A stretch of 11,722 nucleotides of DNA, taken from a bacterium (GTDB lineage Bacteria > Electryoneota > Electryoneia > Electryoneales > Electryoneaceae). A program made the translations under genes and the position numbers. The notes under the pieces are model-generated. The model made no database searches, had not been told where the DNA came from, and saw nothing but the letters and a program-made list of their open reading frames with translations. Positions 5,638 to 11,722 of this stretch are shown in pieces (within the stretch, counting starts at the first letter, position 1; every line of letters begins with the position of its first letter). The stretch spans positions 1 to 11,722 of the forward strand of contig WJJA01000504.1 of assembly GCA_014729955.1 (NCBI GenBank), in the 5' to 3' direction.

Positions 5638-7908
5638 TCACTCTTCCGTAGAATCCAGCGTGTAGCTCAGTCGTGCCATCACAAACCGTCCCGGATCAAG
5701 CGATATCTCGCTTTGCGTATATTCACGGTTGAAGAGGTTTTGCGCATCCACACCCGCACGGAACCCGTACCCGACCGGCACATCGACGCTGGCATGCAGC
5801 AGGCCGTACCCTTTGATCGTGATACGTTCATCCTGCCCGTTGACATACTCCTGGTCGCCGATCAATTCCCACATGAGTGCAAGATGGAAGCGACTGTCCC
5901 AGACCAGTCCGAGGCTGCCCTTTTCTGAAGGGCTGTAGTCCAGGGGGTGTCCCTCGAGTTCCGGGCGCTCGTGAAATTCGGAGATCTCAGACTGGCTCAA
6001 GGTTCCGCTGAGTTCCGTGAAAAGGGACTGGAACATCCGATAGCGGCATGTACCCTCGACGCCGTACAGTCTGACTTCGGCGACGTTTTGCCGCTGACGC
6101 AGTGTGAAGGCTCCCCCGAAAATCGTCTGGTCGGTGTTGACATAGTAGAGAAAATCGTTCCCGATCGAGTAATACCCCGCCAGGGAGAGCCAGTTTCTTC
6201 CAAACGCATGCCGTCCGCCTGCCTCCACGGTCGTCATCGTTTCCGGTTCTAATTCGGGATTGGCGATTTTCGGTCCCACCCACATCCAGCCGCTGCGGCA
6301 CAGGTCGTCTAAGATGGAGGCACGAAATGCCTGTCCGACCGAAGCGTACACGCTGCTGTGTGTTTTGAAACGCAAGGTGACACCAAACCGGGGCGACAGT
6401 GCGCTCCATTGGTTCTCCTCAAGCGCGCCGCTGTATGCGTCCCAGGGCGCCAGGGTGCTGCGAATGAACCCGTTCCGAAAACGGACCACGTCATACCGCA
6501 CACCGGCTGATAGACGCAACCGATCGTTCCACCGGGTGTAGCTGTTCTGCAAAAAGCCCGCATACGACAGCAATTCACCCTCGTTGGCGACCACGTCGGG
6601 TGAGGTTCGGTAGACATCCGCACCGTCCACGCTCCCCAGGCGTGCTTCCAAACCGACGGTCCAGGTTCCCGCTTGCCGGCCTTTCCATGTGAACTGGGAA
6701 GAACCGCCGTAATCGATCCGGTCGCTCAGCACGTCAAAACGGCTGTAGTCCCCGTTACGCATACGCTCATCGATTCGACCGTACTGCTCCTTCTGGTACC
6801 AGGCGTTGCCTTTCCATGCCGTCCGGCCGGATGCGCCGTGATAGTTCAACCCGATGAAATCGGTGTCGAAATCACGATACTCCCCGTCCGGAGCCTGGAT
6901 CTTCTCGCCCTCGCCACGCTGGTCGTCATACCGTTGGTACATCGCTTCCACACGTTGCGCACCACGGCGGTATCCCAGCTTGGCGCTGACGGCATTCTCC
7001 TCAAGGAACCGCTCGGTTGTGTATTCGTTGCGTTGTTCAGGCGGGGTCGAGACGTAGCCGTCGCTTTGACGTCCACGGTAGCTGAGAAACGCGTCCAGGC
7101 TGCTTCCGTCGCTGAGCGCCCGGCCATACGTTGCATTGAAGCCGCCTCCGAAGGTGCCGTAGCTGCCGCCCTCGCCATATCCGTGAATGCGGTAGCCTGC
7201 ACGGGGGGTGCGTGTGATCAGGTTGATCACCCCGCCCATGGCACCGGCGCCGTACAGCGCAGAGGCCGGTCCGCGTACAATTTCGATCCGTTCCAGATCG
7301 TCCGGCGAAATACGGTTCCAGTTCACTTCGCCGGTATCGCCCTTGTTGATCGGCATTCCGTCCACCATCACCAGGGTACGTGAAGGCTCGTTCGCCCCGG
7401 TCCCGCGCAGGGTCACAGACGGGCTCATGGTATAGAGACCACCGGTGCGCCTCACATCCACTCCCGCTTCACCACGCAACAGATCGTCCACGGAGGACGG
7501 ATGCTCCCGTTCGATACGTTCGCGCGGAACCACGCTCACCGTCGCCGGGACATCGTGCAGCAGCTGTTCGGTGCGTCCCGCGGTCACCACCACCGTCGAA
7601 AGCTCTTCCGGGGCCGGCTGCAGGGCGATCGTCAGGGCTTGATCGAAGGGAGGTGAGGCGGTGACGACACGAGCGGCATAGCCGACATGACTGATGCGAA
7701 TCGTTACGGCAACCGGTTGAACATTCAGCGTAAACGAACCGTCCGGGGCGGTTGCCGTGCCGACAGGTGAATCGGTCAAGACGACCGAAGCGTTCGCAAG
7801 CGGTTTGCCGGTGATACCGTTTGTTACGGTTCCGGCCAGTGGTACCGCAAAACCGACCGCAACGGCTGACAACATCAAACCCACGCTCATCAGAACACGA
7901 TTCCTCAC
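5638..7908 (-). CDS. TonB-dependent outer-membrane receptor (BtuB/CirA-like)
   Basis: This 756-residue receptor imports a scarce ligand across the outer membrane using TonB energy. The frame opens at 7977, but I chose GTG at 7908: GGAGGG (7914-7919) is 5 bases upstream and the product then starts with a signal peptide (MRNRVLMSVGLML..., cut near GFA, residue 21). Next come a carboxypeptidase-regulatory-like beta domain (about 24-97), a TonB box-like TVVVTAG at 105-111, the plug (about 118-233, with TLRG, VDGMP, IEIVRGPASALYGAGAMGGVIN) and a beta-barrel to the end. The C-terminal NLFNREY (724-730) and GRF (740-742) are family hallmarks. Only two cysteines occur in the mature protein (537, in LDDLCRSGW, and 621). 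The ligand is not readable; small metal chelates or corrinoids are typical for this class. It is the first gene of a same-strand run leading into the ECF genes after a 176-base gap. exbB, exbD and tonB are not in the window. Confidence 0.94.
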   Translation of the reverse strand: MRNRVLMSVGLMLSAVAVGFAVPLAGTVTNGITGKPLANASVVLTDSPVGTATAPDGSFTLNVQPVAVTIRISHVGYAARVVTASPPFDQALTIALQPAPEELSTVVVTAGRTEQLLHDVPATVSVVPRERIEREHPSSVDDLLRGEAGVDVRRTGGLYTMSPSVTLRGTGANEPSRTLVMVDGMPINKGDTGEVNWNRISPDDLERIEIVRGPASALYGAGAMGGVINLITRTPRAGYRIHGYGEGGSYGTFGGGFNATYGRALSDGSSLDAFLSYRGRQSDGYVSTPPEQRNEYTTERFLEENAVSAKLGYRRGAQRVEAMYQRYDDQRGEGEKIQAPDGEYRDFDTDFIGLNYHGASGRTAWKGNAWYQKEQYGRIDERMRNGDYSRFDVLSDRIDYGGSSQFTWKGRQAGTWTVGLEARLGSVDGADVYRTSPDVVANEGELLSYAGFLQNSYTRWNDRLRLSAGVRYDVVRFRNGFIRSTLAPWDAYSGALEENQWSALSPRFGVTLRFKTHSSVYASVGQAFRASILDDLCRSGWMWVGPKIANPELEPETMTTVEAGGRHAFGRNWLSLAGYYSIGNDFLYYVNTDQTIFGGAFTLRQRQNVAEVRLYGVEGTCRYRMFQSLFTELSGTLSQSEISEFHERPELEGHPLDYSPSEKGSLGLVWDSRFHLALMWELIGDQEYVNGQDERITIKGYGLLHASVDVPVGYGFRAGVDAQNLFNREYTQSEISLDPGRFVMARLSYTLDSTEE

Positions 7909-8003
7909 TGCAACCCTCCCTCCCCTGGTGCAGCTGTCCGGACAATCTCCGGGCGCTCGTATGGCGGTTTCCTGCAACGATTCTTCCTGATTCTCGTCGC
8001 TAT

Positions 8004-8035
8004 GTGGTATGACGGTGGTATACGGTCGGTGGTAT
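8004..8035. repeat. Three direct GTGGTAT repeats in the receptor leader
   Basis: GTGGTAT occurs at 8004-8010, 8015-8021 and 8029-8035. The last two extend to an identical CGGTGGTAT, spaced 14 bases. They lie about 96-127 bases upstream of the receptor start and may be a protein-binding site or part of the leader RNA. No known regulator motif was recognised. Confidence 0.55.
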
Positions 8036-8077
8036 GTGTAGTGCTCGAACTACTATGCGATTGGATTTCCCCGGTTC

Positions 8078-8107
8078 AGTATCCCCGCATTTCAGTCTGT
8101 CTCACAA
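8078..8107 (-). promoter_or_regulatory. Weak candidate sigma-70 promoter for the receptor operon
   Basis: Read on the minus strand, TTGTGA (8107-8102) and GATACT (8083-8078) are separated by 18 bases, each matching 4 of 6 consensus positions. Transcription would begin near 8071 and give a leader of about 160 bases that includes the GTGGTAT repeats. The match is weak, and other start sites are possible. Confidence 0.22.
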
Positions 8108-8110
8108 GGT

Positions 8111-8136
8111 GTCACCCCGGCGAAAGCCGGGGTCCA
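8111..8136. repeat. Palindromic dispersed-repeat-type hairpin with GAAA loop
   Basis: ACCCCGGC (8114-8121) and GCCGGGGT (8126-8133) form a perfect 8-base stem around a GAAA tetraloop, flanked by GTC and CCAG. This form, a C-rich stem, GAAA-type loop and trailing CCAG, is common as a short dispersed repeat in many bacterial genomes. Read as protein on the minus strand it gives LDPGFRRGD, a frequent spurious annotation. It could also act as a structured leader element or a transcription block. Confidence 0.7.
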
Positions 8137-8213
8137 GCGTCTTGACAAGATAAATAATATCAATCATTTGATCTTTACTTGAAGTCGCGGGCCGGCATTC
8201 TGCGACAGTCTGA

Positions 8214-8249
8214 TTGACCCGGGTAATACAAAACGCATAAACGTAATAC
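8214..8249 (+). promoter_or_regulatory. Candidate promoter with 20-base-spaced GTAATAC repeats
   Basis: TTGACC (8214-8219) and CATAAA (8236-8241) are 16 bases apart and resemble a sigma-70 promoter reading toward the outer-membrane barrel gene about 300 bases downstream. GTAATAC occurs twice, at 8223-8229 and 8243-8249, exactly 20 bases apart, so a protein bound to both would sit on one DNA face around the -10 region. An operator is inferred from position only. Confidence 0.3.
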
Positions 8250-8261
8250 CATAGTAGGAGC

Positions 8262-8286
8262 GTGCAGGGAAGTGCACAAGGGTGCA
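8262..8286. repeat. GTGCA triplet with exact 10-base period
   Basis: GTGCA begins at 8262, 8272 and 8282. The exact 10-base spacing puts all three on one helical face, shortly downstream of the candidate plus-strand promoter. It may be a repressor or activator site, or chance. Confidence 0.45.
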
Positions 8287-8549
8287 ACGCAACTATTTCA
8301 TTTTTTGCAACATTCAGCCGTCCGCTCTCGGAGGCACATTCACCTGAACCTTTTATTACGAAAGGATCTCCCGTCTCTCCTTGCACTCCGCAAATTGTTC
8401 GCGGCTGAAGGCGGATGCTGCACAGGCGTTCTCGCTCTCGCGCGCTTTCACAACCTGTCTCCATGGGAGGCAAATGGCTGCAGACTGCATGTGAAAGCCG
8501 TATCATATACCTGATTCAAGAAAGGGCAACCTAACAATCGGATAGATTG

Positions 8550-9542
8550 ATGCACCTTCGGACAGTATACTTCCTTTTCATTCTGTTCTTTGTACCAGCC
8601 TCAGTGCTTGCCCATGACATCGGCGGCGGGATGCTGATGGACGGTTTCGCGGATATCTACCATCCCATCTACGAGAAAACGACGGACCAAAACCAGTTCC
8701 GTTTCGGCCAGGTTGAGATCGATCTCGAAGCTCCCGTAGCCGAAGATATTCACTTTGAGGCTGCCATTGCGTTCAACCCAAACGAACAGACCTTCGGGGT
8801 AGGGGCGTTCCTGATCGATTTCGACATCTTCGGATCGCAGGGTCGACACATGAAATCAGCGTTCGGTATCGATCACACGGGGATTGCGGTAGGACAAATG
8901 GACGTTCCGTTCGGCATCGACTGGCAAGTCTATCCCTCCCCTGACCGTCAACTGGTCAGCGCTCCCATGATCGTAGAGGAGGCGCACGGTCTCTGGAACG
9001 ATACCGGCATCGAAGCCTACACCACAACGTCATGGTTCAATGTGGTCGGTTTTCTCATGAACGGTTTCGGCTATGAACGTACAACGGTAAACAATGACAC
9101 ATTGCAGGTCGAAACCGCACGGTCCATGGGCGCACGGTTCGGCGTGATGCCCCACTGGCGTTTCGAGGTCGGGGCGTCCTGGGCAGGATTCTTCAATGTG
9201 GACAATGCCTTTGACCAGCAGATGATCGGCGCGGACCTGCAATGGAACCTGGATGCATTTGAGATCAAGGGCGAATACATCTACCGTGAAACAGGCCTGG
9301 ATCTGGGCGAGAACAAAACTCTCGACGGATGGTACGGGCAGGTGCGATACCGTCTGCAGAAGCTGTACGGTGTCGCACGGTACGGCCGTTATTCTCCCCT
9401 CATCGACAGTTTGGATGAACCCACACGGTTCAGTATCGGGTTGGGCTACGTTCCAAAACAGAGTGTGCAGTTTCGGACAGAATACCAACTCAACGATCCG
9501 GCCGAAGATGTGCTGTTTCTGCAGGTGGTTGTGAGTTTCTAG
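8550..9542 (+). CDS. Outer-membrane beta-barrel (porin-like) protein of unknown substrate
   Basis: This 330-residue protein has a clear signal peptide (hydrophobic core FLFILFFVPASVL, cut after Ala21 before HDIGG). The mature part shows alternating hydrophobic/polar strands with many aromatic residues, such as FRFGQVEIDLEA, HFEAAIAF, WFNVVGFLMNGFGYE and FEIKGEYIYRE. The last strand ends LFLQVVVSF with a terminal Phe, the usual signal for insertion by the BAM machinery. These features support an outer-membrane porin-like channel or barrel, but I do not recognise a specific family. The start is ATG 8550; the TTG at 8547 is an alternative. The ribosome site is weak (GGATAG about 9 bases upstream). 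The gene is divergent from the TonB receptor and shares its regulatory region, so joint control is possible. No convincing terminator follows. Confidence 0.8.
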   Translation: MHLRTVYFLFILFFVPASVLAHDIGGGMLMDGFADIYHPIYEKTTDQNQFRFGQVEIDLEAPVAEDIHFEAAIAFNPNEQTFGVGAFLIDFDIFGSQGRHMKSAFGIDHTGIAVGQMDVPFGIDWQVYPSPDRQLVSAPMIVEEAHGLWNDTGIEAYTTTSWFNVVGFLMNGFGYERTTVNNDTLQVETARSMGARFGVMPHWRFEVGASWAGFFNVDNAFDQQMIGADLQWNLDAFEIKGEYIYRETGLDLGENKTLDGWYGQVRYRLQKLYGVARYGRYSPLIDSLDEPTRFSIGLGYVPKQSVQFRTEYQLNDPAEDVLFLQVVVSF

Positions 9543-9567
9543 CGCCGCTGTCGATCCCGTCGGAGTG

Positions 9568-9697
9568 GTGACCGAGCAACTACCGGCACGGGATATGACC
9601 TGCACAACGTGCTGTTCCCGGGTTCTGCGCAATACTCTGCCGTTTGCTCAACGAACGGCTGCAGGAAGGTTACCCTCCGGTGTCCGAGCAATTACCG
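9568..9697. repeat. Two imperfect 18-base direct repeats, 112 bases apart
   Basis: GTGACCGAGCAACTACCG (9568-9585) and GTGTCCGAGCAATTACCG (9680-9697) differ at two positions. Both lie in the non-coding stretch upstream of mutA. They could be regulator sites or the trace of a local duplication. Confidence 0.6.
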
Positions 9698-9830
9698 ATT
9701 CAACCCTCCAATGGGTGATTCGAACTTCGTATCTTCCCGCTCAGTGGTTGTCGGCTTGCAGGCCGGTGTTCTCCAAACCCGGCCGGCAGGTACAATACAA
9801 CGACAGTGCACCTATCCATCCTGGACAACC

Positions 9831-9835
9831 GGGAG
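9831..9835 (+). promoter_or_regulatory. Ribosome binding site of mutA
   Basis: GGGAG ends 7 bases before ATG 9843 and supports this start. The frame further upstream does not resemble the family N terminus. Confidence 0.7.
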
Positions 9836-9842
9836 ACCAACC

Positions 9843-11722
9843 ATGGCTGATCCGGTACACGGACCCGAAGTGGACGTACCCGATCGTCTGCTTGATGAAT
9901 TTGCTGCGCCAGGCTACAAACAGTGGCGCGACGAGGTGGACCGTCTGCTGAAAGGCGCTCCATACGACAAAAAAATGCGCACACCGACCGCCGAAGGGAT
10001 CACCCTCGAACCCCTCTACCGTCGCGAGGATCTGCAGGATCTGACATTCGTGGAATCGCTGCCGGGCCTGGCGCCGTTCGTACGCGGAGACCGTACGTTT
10101 CACGGTGACGCCGACGGCTGGGACATCGCCCAGGAGATCGCCTGCCCGGACCCGGAAACCGTCAACAAGGCGTTGCGCCATGATCTCGAGCGCGGCCTGA
10201 CCGTGGTCCACCTTCCCCTCGACGCCGCGACACGGCGCGGCCTGGGGCCGGGAAAGGCCGATGCCGCGTTGGTCGGAAAGGGAGGCGTTTCCATTGCCTC
10301 CGCCGCCGATCTCGAGAAGGCGCTGGACAGCGTCGATCTCGCACGAACGCCGGTGATACTGCAGGCGGGTGCGAGCGGAGCGGCAACCACAGCCTTCCTG
10401 GCTGCCGTCGCGAAGACGCGCGGCATCCCGACCGAAAAGCTCAGCGGCGCGGTGGCGATGGACCCGATCGCGGAGCTTGTCACCAACGGCTCACTTTCGC
10501 TTCCGTTGGAAGCGGCACTGGATGAGACGACCGAGCTGCTCTGGTGGGCCGAAGCGAATGCTCCCGCATGGAAGACCGTCTGGGTGCACGGTGAACCGTG
10601 GCACAACGCCGGCGGTTCGGCGGTGCAGGAGCTGGCCTTCGCCCTCGCCGGCGCGGTCGAGTACCTGCGTGAACTGACCGAACGCAGCCTCGCGGCCGAT
10701 ACGATCACAAAACACCTCGCGATGAGCCTCTCCGCCGGTTCGAACTTTTTCATGGAAGTTGCCAAGTTCCGTGCCGCACGCATCCTGTGGAACCGTGTGC
10801 TGGAGACTGTCGGCGTCCCGGAAAGCGACCGTGCGCTGTGGCTGCATGCACGCACATCGCGTTTCAGCAAGACCGCCGTCGATCCGTATGTCAACATGCT
10901 GCGTGTGACCACCGAAGCCTTTTCCGGCGCGGTCGGAGGTGCGGACAGCATGCACGTCGCCCCCTTTGACGAGGCGGTGCGTGAACCCGACGAGTTCAGC
11001 CGACGTATCGCACGCAATGTCCAGCTCATCCTTCGCGACGAAGCGCACCTTGCCCATGTGCTCGACCCGGCGGGGGGATCGTATTACGTGGAGACGCTCA
11101 CCGATCAGGTTGCACAGTCGGCCTGGGACCTGTTCCGCAAGATCGAGGACGCCGGCGGGTTGATCCGGGCGATCCGTGCCGAGGTCCCGCAGAAAGCGGT
11201 GCATGAAACCGCGAAATTGCGTGCGGGTTGGTATGCGACACGCAAGGCGGTGATCGTTGGGGTGAACCAGTACCCGAATCCCGCTGAAGAACCGATCGAG
11301 GAGCGCGAGCCGGACCGTGCCGCTCTGAAAAACGGGCGTGCGAAAGATGTTGCCGCCGGCGCACGCGCCGAGACTCTCCCCTCAACCCTTGCCGATCTGC
11401 AGGTGCTGAGCCTGGAAGGCGCGGGCCGGGCCACGCTCATCGGTAAAATGATCGAGGCGGCCGAACAGGGCGCGGACATTGACGAGCTGCATGCCAACCT
11501 TGCATGGCGTCGAGGTGACGGGATCACCGCGACACCGCTCGGCCTGCACCGCGCCTCCGAACCGATCGAGCGTTTACGCCGCGCGGTGGAGTCTCACCGA
11601 CGCCAAAAGCGCAACATCGTCGTATACCTCGCGACCGTCGGCTCGCCGGCGCGCTACATGCCGCGCCTGGACTTCGCCGCGTCGTTTTTCGAAGTGGGCG
11701 GTTTTGATGTACGGCGCACTCA
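9843..11722 (+). CDS. mutA: Methylmalonyl-CoA mutase small (beta) subunit, 3' partial
   Basis: The frame stays open for 626 codons from ATG 9843 to the window edge. The product begins MADPVHGPEVDVPDRL and follows the mutase family, with WRDEVDRLLKGAPYDKK near 32-48 and the TIM-barrel substrate domain to about 470. Recognisable blocks include HNAGGSAVQELAFAL, SAGSNFFMEVAKFRAARILW and LDPAGGSYYVE. A Rossmann-type domain follows from about 591. The large subunit has a cobalamin-binding DxHxxG there, whereas this protein reads VGSPARYMP (599-607), so it lacks the B12-ligating His. That is the mark of the non-catalytic small subunit, which pairs with MutB to interconvert succinyl-CoA and (R)-methylmalonyl-CoA in propionate metabolism. 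mutB is expected just beyond the right edge. A ribosome site, GGGAG, lies 7 bases upstream. Confidence 0.93.
   Translation, partial: MADPVHGPEVDVPDRLLDEFAAPGYKQWRDEVDRLLKGAPYDKKMRTPTAEGITLEPLYRREDLQDLTFVESLPGLAPFVRGDRTFHGDADGWDIAQEIACPDPETVNKALRHDLERGLTVVHLPLDAATRRGLGPGKADAALVGKGGVSIASAADLEKALDSVDLARTPVILQAGASGAATTAFLAAVAKTRGIPTEKLSGAVAMDPIAELVTNGSLSLPLEAALDETTELLWWAEANAPAWKTVWVHGEPWHNAGGSAVQELAFALAGAVEYLRELTERSLAADTITKHLAMSLSAGSNFFMEVAKFRAARILWNRVLETVGVPESDRALWLHARTSRFSKTAVDPYVNMLRVTTEAFSGAVGGADSMHVAPFDEAVREPDEFSRRIARNVQLILRDEAHLAHVLDPAGGSYYVETLTDQVAQSAWDLFRKIEDAGGLIRAIRAEVPQKAVHETAKLRAGWYATRKAVIVGVNQYPNPAEEPIEEREPDRAALKNGRAKDVAAGARAETLPSTLADLQVLSLEGAGRATLIGKMIEAAEQGADIDELHANLAWRRGDGITATPLGLHRASEPIERLRRAVESHRRQKRNIVVYLATVGSPARYMPRLDFAASFFEVGGFDVRRT

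Larger units (their letters stand above)
7909..8549. other. Divergent intergenic region without a supported gene
   Basis: These roughly 640 bases separate the receptor gene (minus) from the outer-membrane barrel gene (plus). I see no convincing coding sequence: the open frames at 8102-8506 (minus) and 8272-8514 (plus) have no ribosome sites and no recognisable family. The region holds the GTGGTAT repeats, the palindromic hairpin, a candidate plus-strand promoter with GTAATAC repeats, and a phased GTGCA triplet. I looked for cobalamin, TPP and FMN riboswitch core motifs on both strands and saw none. Confidence 0.7.
9543..9842. other. Intergenic stretch with an imperfect direct repeat
   Basis: About 300 bases without a supported gene. 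They contain two near-identical 18-base segments (9568-9585 and 9680-9697) and a hairpin GCCGTT/AACGGC (9639-9644/9654-9659, 9-base loop). TACAAT at 9791-9796 could be a -10 box for mutA, with a poor -35 (TTCTCC at 9769-9774, 16 bases upstream). The hairpin has no T-run, so it is at best a weak terminator of the barrel gene. Confidence 0.55.

Noticed and set aside
6673..7383. Plus-strand open frame of 236 codons
   Set aside because: It is antisense to the plug and barrel region of the TonB receptor, which has full family motifs.
2085..7908. Naming the operon as a cobalamin, heme or molybdate transporter
   Set aside because: No component carries a substrate-specific signature that I can recognise; the name would rest only on neighbours.
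8102..8506. Minus-strand open frame of 134 codons
   Set aside because: Its C terminus, LDPGFRRGDTL, is the translation of the palindromic repeat, it starts without a ribosome site, and it shows no recognisable domain.
8272..8514. Plus-strand open frame of 80 codons upstream of the barrel gene
   Set aside because: No ribosome site and no recognisable family; composition looks like translated non-coding DNA. It also spans the GTGCA repeat region.
7909..8549. Cobalamin or other riboswitch in front of the receptor gene
   Set aside because: I looked on both strands for the conserved cores (such as GCCACTG of the B12 box, and the TPP and FMN cores). GGGGAAATCC on the minus strand is only a superficial resemblance. 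A covariance-model search would be decisive.
10100..11029. Minus-strand open frame of 309 codons
   Set aside because: It lies antisense inside mutA, whose plus-strand frame is continuous and clearly homologous. Its Ser/Arg/Ala-rich product is typical of a shadow frame in GC-rich coding DNA.

Overview
The window comes from a Gram-negative bacterium: it encodes a TonB-dependent outer-membrane receptor and a second signal-peptide-bearing outer-membrane barrel. Clear GGAGG-type ribosome binding sites and GTG/TTG starts argue against a core Bacteroidota genome. The mixture of genes would fit a lineage near the FCB/Chlorobi-Rhodothermota groups or a deltaproteobacterium-like lineage, but the sequence alone does not settle the taxonomy. 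By eye the right end (mutA) looks more GC-rich than the kinase and porin genes.

Layout: (1) 1-2057, plus strand: the 3' part of a multi-PAS hybrid sensor histidine kinase whose beginning lies outside the window. (2) 2085-7908, minus strand: a likely five-gene uptake operon read right to left. It encodes a TonB-dependent receptor, a small membrane protein that looks like an ECF transporter S component, a fused double ATPase (EcfA-EcfA'), an FmdE-family zinc protein and EcfT. The last four are translationally coupled by overlaps. A 176-base gap between receptor and S component carries a nested set of inverted repeats. (3) 7909-8549: a divergent regulatory region with a dispersed-repeat-type hairpin and several small, regularly spaced direct repeats. 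(4) 8550-9542, plus strand: an outer-membrane beta-barrel protein of unknown substrate. (5) 9543-9842: a non-coding stretch with an imperfect 18-base direct repeat. (6) 9843 to the window end, plus strand: the small subunit of methylmalonyl-CoA mutase (mutA), cut by the window edge.

How the genes may work together: the receptor would carry a scarce nutrient across the outer membrane and the ECF transporter would carry it across the inner membrane. The FmdE-type protein could handle a metal or metal-containing ligand in the cytoplasm. Pairing a TonB receptor with an ECF transporter, rather than with a binding-protein ABC importer, and adding FmdE to the same operon is the most interesting system here. 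Its substrate is not determined by the sequence. The nearby B12-dependent mutase makes cobalamin one thing to test, but I found no cobalamin riboswitch.
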